A stretch of DNA of 64,000 nt, taken from NCBI GenBank assembly GCA_029582155.1, contig CM055899.1:52224520-52288519 (forward strand), written 5' to 3'. The notes under the pieces were generated by a model. The model did not search any database and was not told the origin of the DNA. It saw only the letters and a program-made list of their open reading frames with translations. Below, piece after piece: positions 26,601 through 38,600 of this stretch. Made by a program: the position numbers and the translations under genes. The stretch is from Panopea generosa (Eukaryota; Mollusca; Bivalvia; Adapedonta; Hiatellidae). Position 1 is the first letter of the stretch; every line of letters starts with the position of its first letter.

Positions 26601-29600
26601 ATTAGTGAACATTTTGGGCAGTGCAGCAGATAAGCACTATCTAGGGGTATTTAAGCATTGGAATTTCAAAGTTAGTGGCAATATAAGCATTGGATGCTGA
26701 CAATTTCAGTGTTGATTGGTGTTTTTTTTTAGTAGCAATTTGATTGAAATGTTCATTTTAACCCTTCACATTTGAAAATAAGCATTGCTTTAACATTCAA
26801 GGAGTAAAACACCCATTTGAAGAATATAAGAATCTAACATGGGTTTGAGGTTTATCCCAAGGGACTGAATTTCTATCCAAACCAAAAAGGCCATGAATGA
26901 TTCTTTTTCTTACATACCAAACATTAAATAATTATTTAATTATTTTATCATTATATTTTTTACAACAGTCCCTTTTAAGACGTTAAATTATATGATTTGC
27001 GTCATATATTTTTCACGGTACGCCATAAATGAGTGTTAACGTTATAGCACAAGATTTATCTCTACCCTAGGGTGAGATAGAAATATCTATACCCTGGTAA
27101 AAATGCAGGTATCCTTATGTGCAAGAAAAGTTTATCTGGAGCACTGTTTGGGCTATAGATAAAGAAGAATCCACTTTAAATGCAGATTGAGCAAAGGGTT
27201 AAACCAATGTTTTTTGTCTTGCAGACAAATAGAGCAACTACGACGATGTGAGATAATCAAGGAGAGCGAGGTGAAGGCACTGTGCGCCAAGGCACGGGAA
27301 ATATTGGTCGAGGAGAGTAATGTACAGAGAGTGGATTCACCTGTCACAGTATGTACTCTAAGTTATATCATGGAGAGATAAGTTTATACTTACTTATTTT
27401 ATGCTTCCTGGTTAAAACCAGTACTGAGTGTGTATTTTTTTAAGATGCATCAAGGCAAGCTGGCGATTAAACCTGAACCTCTGGCATTAGTAACCAACAA
27501 CCTGTGAACTACACTATTGCTCCGTAATACATGTATGTGTAGGTCATAAGACTCCTTTCATTTTAATTGAACTAAAAGCACATTTGAAAAAAGCTTATTT
27601 GTGTTGAGCAAAAATATTGTTGAAGGCAACTTCATAAATCATTTTGGACCATGCCAATTGTCTTGTCATTCTTTGTACTGTCAATTATATTGAAATTAAT
27701 AATAGATCAAACACAGGTGTCACCTTCAAAAGTATATTTGATTCAAGTCTATGGTATGTTTATACTTTATTTTACAATAAATAAGAAAACCAGTATAATT
27801 ACATATAAGTTGTCTTATATTTATATAACTAAAATACGAATGATCTGGAATTTAGAATTCTCCAAAACGAGACAAAATTATTAATTAAAAGAGAGAGTTA
27901 AAATTGAACCGAAATTGTAATAGATATTTTTTATGTCAAGCTTGCAATCTTGGTGACAATCTTCCCGTCATTTGGCCTCTTTCAAATATGAACCAATTTG
28001 ACAATATGTGACCAGTATGGCAGATAAATCAAAGTTAAATTATGTTTAAGTGGCTTGCAATGCAGCTTTAAGCATGTAAATTATTTTAGTCTTACCTGGG
28101 CATATGTTCCAAGTTTGGACGTCCCTTTACAATGTATGTTTTCTATGTGGTTTAATAAAGAACCTTATGGCAATAAGTAAGATGTATTGGAAACTGATAT
28201 TTTTCGCTAATTTAAATAGAAAAACCTCATAAATTGCCTTTAAATGAGCTGTGTGGCTAACATTATAGCATTTTAAAAATAAATTCAAATTTTGCAGGTA
28301 TGTGGAGATATACACGGCCAGTTTTACGACCTGAAGGAGCTGTTTAAAGTTGGCGGAGATGTTCCCGACACCAATTACTTATTTATGGGAGATTTTGTTG
28401 ATCGTGGATTTTATAGTGTAGAAACATTCTTGCTGCTTCTTGCATTGAAGGTAAGAAGTTGACTTTACTGAAATTATTCTATAATTTTCAAGGTCTGCCA
28501 AATCTTGAATTGCTTGCTAATCAACCAGGCTACCTGGAAATAAATCTTGTAGCCCAGCAAGAAAAAAATGGGCATGGTAGTCCTTCAGACATGCCACTTC
28601 TAATTACAGAATTGTGACCAAATTCACATTCTTGATATATCTGGTGCTATAAAGCTTCTAGCCATAAGTAAATACATGGAGTTGTATACAGTCAAACTGT
28701 GTAAGTGTTCACCTATTAAGCATTATTCATTATCTTTTCTGTACTGTTATCCCAAGGATGACCAAATTTGGTCTATGGATACATCCACCAAAGGCAGCAT
28801 TTTCTATACTATAAGGCCTTGGTTGGTTATATTCAGTTTATTGTAATATCCAGGGAAGTAGGTGTTTCACATACCAAAAGTAGATTACTATGACCTACAT
28901 CTTGACATCTGACCTAAAACCAGTAAAACCTTCACTGCAGGGCCTAGTTTTTGTACATTCAAATAAAACGAGACCACCTTCACTGATAGTAGTTGTGGTT
29001 TTATATTATGTATACATTTCTTTTGCAAACAATGTGTATAGGTGGGCCAGTTAGCTCAGTTGGTAGCCTCTTATGACTGTTAATCCAGGGGTCATGAGTT
29101 CAGCCACAGTCTCTGTGATGAATTTGATTGGTCTATGATAGTGCATCCCATTGTCATTGTCATTCATCTATCAGTGCTGATTCAAGTGGGGAAATTAATC
29201 AGTTACTTGCGAAGAATTGTGTACTAGAGTGCTATTTAACCTTCCAGGGTCCCAGGAAAGAGTGGTTATGTTAACTGATTGTCTGTTTACCCCCTGATGC
29301 TTAATATTCAATCAATCTATGTTTACTTTCAGGTTCGATATCCAGACAGAATAACCTTAATACGTGGCAATCACGAAAGTAGACAAATTACACAAGTTTA
29401 CGGGTTTTATGATGAGTGTCTAAGAAAATATGGCTCGGTCACAGTGTGGCGATACTGTACAGAAATATTTGATTACTTAAGTTTATCTGCAATAATTGAT
29501 GGAAAGGTAAGCTGACTTTGATCCACTGTTTGTTTACAAGGTAGCCACAATTAGTGGAAAACACATAGAAAATGAAGTGAAATGGCTAGAAATGTCATTT

Positions 29601-32600
29601 ATTACATAGCAAAACTGCAAAGCAAGTATACAGTCTATCTACTACTTGAACCCAGAACATTTTGTTAACAGGCCAAAACTTAGGTGAACTGCAAATCAGT
29701 CACTACTAAACTGATTACGAACAGCTTGTGGAATATTTTCTCACCAAATTGTAATTTTACCCATAGATATACATGTAAAGTATATGGGGGCTATATAGGA
29801 GACTCGTTTGACCATTTACCTCTCACTGCTGAGGTCTTGTGATTGAGCCGAGCTCAGTCCAAAAACTTGTGTGAGAATGTTTGCCAGTTACTTGCAGATG
29901 GTGGTTCTACGTAGATTCCTTCTGAAGTCTTCTTTAATTTTTTGTAAAACTTCTTCCTCGCATGTTTTCTTTGCAAAATAGCAGCATGTATTTATTTTGT
30001 ATATTTAAGGGCATAAGAAACTTACCTTTTTTTTCAGACCTTTATGATAATGGTGATGTGTTTAAAATGAGTTATATCCCTCTTTTAAAAGTATAATTAA
30101 ATAAGATGGAATGGACAGACAATACATGTGTTGAATAAAATATGCAAATTTATTATTTGGTAAATTGTGTATTTTTAGATATTTTGTGTACATGGAGGTT
30201 TATCACCATCCATACAGACACTCGACCAAATCAGATCTATAGATAGAAAACAGGAAGTACCTCACGACGGGCCAATGTGTGACCTTCTCTGGTCAGATCC
30301 TGAAGGTAAGTCAAGCCTATAAGTTTCCAAGTATCTACCCTAATCCAGGATAGACACAAGAGTTGTGAAAATATATGATTATTATTTCTAAACTAAATTG
30401 GTATTGAACAAAGTTCGCACAGATTTGAAAAGTGCTTGATTTTCAACCTCTCAAATGAAAACTGCTTATTTCTTAAAAGCATCCTTGAATAGTGTGCTTA
30501 ATTTAAATGTCAGTGGGAAAAATGCTTGAAAATGAACAAAAATCATTGAAAAGTGCTTGAATTTAAAAAAAATAGTTACGGAGAATATAAAATGTCCATC
30601 TTCGCCATTTATTTTACTTCGTGTTTTAATATATGCAAGAGACAGGAGACTAATCAATTTTTTACAAATCTGTTTCCCAGCAGTATTGTGCAGTGCAGCA
30701 TGCTGGGAACCATTGTGCACCTGTTTTAATTTTAAAAAAAGATACGGTGTGTTGTCGTCTAATGATAAATAATTCTCCCATAACCTGCACAGAAAAGTTG
30801 CCAATAACACCCTTTTGACAACCCGAAAATACAGAGAACAGAATCAAATGCTTGTGTTTTGAACAAGTGATGTCATCTGGGGAAACCCAATGTTTTTATC
30901 AAAAGCACATGGTACTGTTAAATGGATAACAATGCCTCCAAGAAAGTATGTATTCAGCCCTGAAGAGCGAGAAACACAAGAAAAGTGAAACGTTCATGCC
31001 GACAATTCGCAAATGAGCACAAGATAAACTTGTGTAGTACAAAGAAAAAAATGGGATGCAAAGGTTGATCTGAAACATTAAGGGCTGAGGGAGTACTTGG
31101 CTGTGTGATACTAACTGAACTGAAAAATTCTTGAAAACTGGGAGAGTGGGAGTATTTTATTTTTTGTTTTTAAAATTTTGATGGTTTTCTAATAATTTTC
31201 TAATTTTTTTTATTTATTTATTTTTTATGAAAATGAAAAGGGTCGGGCGGCATGCAAATTAGGGGGTGGGCGGGAATGATAATCTAGCAATTAATTTATT
31301 ATGGCCTTATGTTGCTGTTCATATGTTTATGTTGTCTTTATTGGGAGAGACAGCTGGGCTAGTTACACAATATTGTAACTAGCCCCTCGGATAGCTATGC
31401 ACAAACTCCTAAGGTACAGTAAGTATGTATGGCGAGTTCATTTATTTTAGTGTTTGAAATTGAAACTTTGACCTTGAAAAGTGCTTGAATTTTATCAGTC
31501 CATATCTGTATGAACCCTGTTGAAGTTTACAATGTCATGCCTTTGGGTAAAGGTTTTTGTTAATAACAGCCTTCTCTACAGTTCCTGTATACCAGTAATA
31601 CATATATATGTGTGTGTGTGTTTGTAATAGGAACAGAACAATGTTATAACATTTTGTGGTCATAATCGGGGGGGCCTCCGCTGGGATTTGCCATTGTCGT
31701 CAAAAGCGAAGGAAATTTTTAATTTGCGAAAGATTTTCCTCTTTTGCGAAAGTGGTTGCGGCAAGGAATTCAACGGCCGATTCTCGTATTCAAATTTTCT
31801 AAAAAAAAACTAACTGTAGAAATTATCTTGGCTAATCCATTTAACTGTCCCCTCATCCCAATAAACAACCATGACAATTAACAGATAAATCAGCACCCAG
31901 CTATGATATCTCCCTCAGGCCATTGCACTGTCACACATCATAAATTTCAACACATGTGTAAGCTTACCCTAAGCTAAAAATAGCATATGCTAAAAATATA
32001 TTCGTATTTTTAATTATTATATATATTAACATTTTTAAATTATATAGAAATTTAATGTCTTAAAATATGCTAAACAGGTTTAGAAAAATTGTTTATGCCA
32101 ATACACTGTCAACTATACTTTCTTGGGTAACCCCACTTTTTTGTCAACAAATAGTTAAGTTTCAAAATGGCGGCTTCCGGGATAAAAACAATGAATGACT
32201 GTAGATTTTGTCTGTAAAATAATTTTGTTTATAATGTCAGCAATGACTGTTGGTTGTTTGATATCAATACCAAGGTTTTACAATAAGTAGATCTGTTTGA
32301 TCTATATGCTCTGTTGTTATAAGGCATAGATAGTGCCACCATTGCAAAAAGGAAGTGCTTCCGTGGGGTAGTCGCATAATGGCGGTTATAAATAATCCTC
32401 AATTCTTCTTCTTTAAAAATGCATTTTCCTTATTTTAATGCTCATTTTTTTATTTGAATGGCATTATTGATGTATTTTGAACATTTTGATAGCATTGTCA
32501 TGTTTGAATTGTGAATTTAGAAAAAAAAAATGATGCTTGGAAATTGGGGTATGAATTCATGATTTCGGAAGTCTACTTTCACTTTGTCACCAGTGTACAC

Positions 32601-35600
32601 ACTGAGCAGAAAAAAAATCTCTTATATGACACATGACCTCTACTTTTCTCATCATATTTTGATAGTGCAGAGGTTGACAAACAGTAAAATGTAGGTTTCA
32701 CTTCTATCATTTGGGACCCTCTATGAATGACAAGCCTTCAAACTTTTATTATTTACTATAGAATAAAGAACAAAAATCAATGGTGGGGTTACACCTATAA
32801 GAGAGACTTGAGTGAAATGGGGGTGAATTTCCAAAATGTTAATTGTAGGTAAAATAACCTCTTTTTTACACTCTCATAGTATTAAATGACAAATCGGAGA
32901 CATTTGCTTCATAAAAACACATTTTGGCAAGTGTATGCCTCAAATAAAGCATATATGTGCATATTTACATTGAAATTTCATGAAAAATCACAAAATTTTG
33001 AAGATTTTTTATTTTGGATGATTTAAATGTGCAATTTTTAGCATGTACATTGTATTGAATAATGTATTTTGGTAAGATAATGTCTTCAGTGTATCATGAG
33101 ACTATTTTGGTGTAAAAATTTTAATGGAATTAGGTAAAAAAAATATTAATTTGGTAAGATTAGTCAAACACATCAAAATTGCATGTCGGTCAACATCTCG
33201 CCTGTATATAATGATCATGTAAAAAGTGGTATTTTGACAAAAGTTTCAGTATTTAATGCCTGCAACTTGGCAGTATTACTTCATATTGGTAGTACTTAGT
33301 AAAAATGAGGTAATTATGAATTAAAAAAAAAAGAGTTTCCTTATAGGCATAGTGCCACCATTGCAAAAAGGAAGTGCTTCCGTGGGGTAGTCGCATAATG
33401 GCGGTTATAAATAATCCTCAATTCTTCTTCTTTAAAAATGCATTTTCCTTATTTTAATGCTCATTTTTTTATTTGAATGGCATTATTGATGTATTTTGAA
33501 CATTTTGATAGCATTGTCATGTTTGAATTGTGAATTTAGAAAAAAAAAATGATGCTTGGAAATTGGGGTATGAATTCATGATTTCGGAAGTCTACTTTCA
33601 CTTTGTCACCAGTGTACACACTGAGCAGAAAAAAAATCTCTTATATGACACATGACCCCTACTTTTCTCATCATATTTTGATAGTGCAGAGGTTGACAAA
33701 CAGTAAAATGTAGGTTTCACTTCTTTCATTTGGGACCCTCTATGAATGACAAGCCTTCAAATTTTTATTATTTACTATAGAATAAAGAACAAAAATCAAT
33801 GGTGGGGTTACACCATAATGCTAATATTGACCATATTTATAGCGAGTCTGTAGTGACAAAGTGGGTGGGGTAATAAAGTTATTTAGAAAACGTTGTGGAA
33901 TATTTTAACCAACGGCAATTTCAGTCAATACGCAAGCTGGAATTCCATAATTTATGTTTTAATAATTTTATAATAAATTGATGTATATCAATTTTAAATA
34001 ATTATAGTTGGCTACAAAAATGGCTCTTTATTTGGCTCCATTTTTTTTAATTTGGCTCCAACTTTTCAAATATGGCGAAAGTAGTGGCGAAAAAAAAAAA
34101 TAGCCAGAGGAGGCCCTGATAATTGTACTTCTTTTAGCTAAATACATGCTCCAATGGTCAAGGCCTTTGGAATTCATGAGAAATTTTATTGTTAAACATT
34201 TTTTTTTTCTTTCTTTTATTAGCTTGTCTTTTTGAAAAAAAATGAAGAGATATTGTCATGACCCTGGAGCTGTCGTCGTCGTCTGCTGGTTAAATTTTCT
34301 TGTTTAGCTCAGCTTTTTCTCTGTTTCTGAACAAACAACTCATGCTACAATGCCTAAACGTCATAAACACATTCTTATCATGTTGTACAAACAATGTATA
34401 TAACTAACTTACCTATATTAACATACTTTGGGCTCTAAAACCTTTGGTTAAAGTTTTTTGTTCAGCTCGGGTTGAGTTAAATTTTATGTTTAGCTTAGCT
34501 TTTTCTCTGTTTCTGAACAAACTACTCATGTTTTGGTGACTAAACTTCATAAACACATTTATATTATGTTGTAGAAACAATGTTTATAGCTAACTAACAG
34601 TAATGTCCATGCTTTGGCTTTAAAACCTTAGGTTAAAGTTTTTTGTTTAGCTTAGTAGGGTTTGAATTTTTTTTTTTTTTTTTTTAAAGTTTTTTTTCAG
34701 TAATACTATTAATTCTTTAAGCTGATCACCATCAACTAAAAAAAAGTTTACATCATTGACCTATTTAACAGACTTTCCTGCACGAGCCCAACTAAGACCC
34801 CCACCCTGCTGCCCATTTTTTTTTTTTTTTTGTATTAAATCAAATACTGTGCCCCATTTCAACTTTGTTACCAACCCAAAGACCCTCAAACCAACCCACA
34901 TCCCCCCACCATCCCCGCCAATTGTTTTATTCTAAATTTTTTTAAAATTGTTTTTGTATTAAAGCAACACATCCACTTTTAAACTTTGTTAAAAAGTTTT
35001 TCAATTGAGTTGTGAGCACATTTCCCATACATAAATATATGGTCAGTGAGCTGTATATGTGCTAACAAACACTATCCAGAACGCTTTAGAATTATAAAAA
35101 AAGATGTCCAAATTATAAAGCGTGACAAACGCTTTATAAATTATTTTTAAATTGCCGAGGATTCCAACTTGGCTTCAAATTGAATTATGCGAGTCGTATT
35201 AAAAAACTTCACGTTTTAGTGCGTAGTGTACTTTACCTGCCTTGAAAGTCATTTTGACAATTTTTTTTGACTCTGGTGAGTTACATGCTTATTTTATAAA
35301 GTGTTAGTCACGCATTATAATTTGGGCATCATTTTGTTCGGGATTTTGTTTATATGCTCATATACAGCTAATTGATCATATGTTTGTATGGGAAATGTGC
35401 TCATAACTCAATTAAAAAATTTTTTTTAAAAGTTCAAACGTGGATGTGTTGCTTTAAATCAAATACTCAGCCCCATTTCAACTTTGTTACCAACCCAGTA
35501 ATAGTATTGATTTTTTAAACATGTCACCATCATGTTTAAAAGTTTACTTCACTGACTTTGACATTCATAATAGATTTGGAAAAAAGATGAGCGTCTTGTA

Positions 35601-38600
35601 GCTCAATACAAAGTCTGTCAATTTAAAATCAGTCTGAAAGAAGCAGATAGTAAAGTAAATGAGAGAAACTTGTTTCTTTTTAATGTGGCTTGATAAATTA
35701 TAAACAAAAAAATCAAGTTTTTGTTTACAACTTTGTGTATGATATTTATCACTTTTGTTTTGGTAATTATTCAAACTGTCATGAGTGTAGACTGACACTG
35801 CAGGCAGTTTTAATTGATGTTATCAAAACATTGGTCATGATTTCATGTTGTTATCTGTTTAGTGTTTATTTAGTCCTGATATATGTATATCTAGGCCCTT
35901 TATCAGGATATCATGATTGTGTAACACTAGGATGAGTAAAATATGTGTGACACACGTCACTGTATTGTGAAATATCATATTGTCCTAGTTCATATACATA
36001 CATTGACATTGCAGGCATTTGGAAATAAATACACAAGATGATTTAATAAATGTAAAATTTGAATAATAATGAGACGCTTGGTCATATATTAATCCATCAT
36101 GGAGACTGGCCGGACAGGGTTTCACGTTTTATAAAATACAAGCAGATAATTTAAACTCATTTAATTCACAGGCGAAAAGTTTTAATAAGAAAAAAAATGT
36201 CTTATTTTTGTTATCTAACTGATAATATCCTGAATGTAAAAGCTGAAATGTTGATTAACATTAGTGTGTATGACAATGTCAATCAACTGGATGGCTATGA
36301 CATTAATAATAAATTGTTGAGCCTGGGTCACGTAGCAGAACATCGTATCCAATTTGAACCTCGAACATGTGGTGTCCCTGGGCAAGACACTGTAGGTGCA
36401 TACGTGCTGGTCCTACCCAGGAAGACTGGGAGCGTGATATGTCTAAATGGGGGGGGGGGGGGGGGGGGGGAATTCTCTTCAACTATCATATGATAGCCCA
36501 TTTATTAAACAGTTTTAACAGAGTGATACATATAGTGAAGAACATATTTTAACACATACAAATGTAAACAAATAAAGACATAATTAAACTGGCCATAATC
36601 TATACAAAAGTATGAAATTTAGTTTGAACTTGTTAATGGTTCAGTATAAAAGTTTATTTTAAATCTAAACTATTTCTTCAGAATTAAGATTTAATATGAT
36701 CAATTGATTATTTTATTTTAATTGGTTTGCTGCTCAGTGTAGGGATCTACACATAGATAATATATTGAAAGAGATAGAGAAAAAAAACTATTCCTCTTGT
36801 TGGGTAGGTCAAAACATTTTTGATTTTCAATGTGGGTGTACATTTGTGTTTTCTTGCCAGTTTCTCGGTCAGTTTTAAGTTGCTTTTTGACAGGTCATGA
36901 TATTTTAGGTTTTCTGTATGTTTAAATAGTATTACAGTAAATATTTATTGGAGGAATAGGTTATTGTATTTATTCCATTGTGTTTCAAAATAATGAATAT
37001 CATTATTTATTGGGCAATGCATTTTAGTGATAAGAATGTATTTGTGATTCTGTTTTTAAATGCAGCTACAGATAATGTAGCATTATGTCCTTTTGTAGAA
37101 AAGATATAATATTTAATTTCTATGATAACTAACAGGTCAGCCTTTGAATAGATGTTCACAATATTAAATATAAATAGTTCTTCTATAAATGTTATGTTGA
37201 TATTTTTCATTTGAAGCCACCGCTTAATATCTTGAAGAAATTGTTGCGTTGCTGTACATGTCCAAAGCATATGTATTAGAGTTTCCTCTTGTTGGCAATC
37301 ATGGCATAAGGGGCTGTTCATTATCCTAATTTTAAGTAGATGTTTTTTTGTTGGTAAAATTCTATGGTTCTCATTTGGAACCAACTTAAAATTGAACTAA
37401 AGTTGTTTTTGAAGAGTGCTTTGTAAATATTATTCCACGTTTCTTGTTCTATTTCATAATGACGTTCCCATTTAAGTTTAGGTGTTGGCTGGCAGTTATT
37501 TTTATTCAGAATGTTATATAATTCCTTACAACCCTTTTTGTGTATAATAATTTTGGATACAGTAAAAGGTAAAATAGGGTTACTGCATTTTTTATTTAAA
37601 CTGTTTATATTGTTTTTTGTAAGGAATACTTTGATTGCATTTATAATACCATTATATTGAATAAAATTAGTGTTTATATTATAAATTTCTGTAAGTTCTT
37701 GTTCTGTATAAAAACTGCCATTGTCTTTTATTAAGTCATTTAAATATATAATGCCTTCACTGTACCATGTTTACAAAAGAAGGATTCTCTTCCAACTAAA
37801 ATATCTTCATTATAAAAAAAGTGGTGACCTGATAATGTGATATATTGTTGTCGGTTTATTTAGTTTCAAGGACATCTTTCCAGAACAAAACTTGATTCAG
37901 TGTAAAATGAAACGAAAATAATAATTTAAAACTTATAAATTGGTAAATAAATAATCGGGATCTTGGTGATTTAACCCTGATTTACTGGCAGAAGGACAGT
38001 GGTTCTACTGAGATTTATGTATCAGATGCATCTTTCACCTATAAAACCAGTTGCTATGCATATGACTGTGTGACCTTTAATGTGTCGCATTGAAACACAA
38101 AACACGCTCTAGTATTCAGCCAAGTTGTCAGCTATCAGTATAGTAAGTCTGGACAATTAGTTGTGTGTGTCTGGGTGGGTGTGTTTGTGGGTGGGTGTGT
38201 GTGTGTCTGTGTGGATGGGTGTGGTTTAGGTGGGTGTGTGTGTGTGGTTTATCCAGATTATGTGTTGATTTATTTGGGCTGCTTGCACAGTCAGTAGCAC
38301 ACCTGTTTATCAATCCAGGGGTCATGTGTTCGAATCACAGCCCCACCACAGTCTCCGTGATGATTGGTATACAGGTTTGTGTCTCATTTGTCTCTCACCA
38401 CTGATTCTAGCAAGAAAGTTTTCAGTTAGCCCTTGATGGCATAACAGTGACATTAAATATTCAACTGAAAACTATTTGGGCTGCAGCATTGGTCTAGTAG
38501 TAGAGTGTCCGCCTTACATACAGGATGTGTGTTCAATTCCCAGCCAGGTCATTCCAAAAACTTGAAAAATGGAACTAAAATGTTTCTTAATTTGTTCTCA

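Larger units (their letters stand above)
31667..34118. mobile_element. Larger composite TIR element with 5-bp TSD
   Basis: 2452 bp between 5-bp repeats ATAAT (31662-31666 and 34119-34123). The ends are CGGGGGGGCCTCCGCTGG and, inverted, CAGGGCCTCCTCTGGC; subterminal GCGAAAG/CTTTCGC blocks are also inverted. Inside is a second structure, bounded by TAACCCCACTTTTTTGTCA (about 32130) and its inverted partner (about 33850), which contains two 463-bp direct repeats. Apparently nested insertions; no coding sequence seen. Confidence 0.65.
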
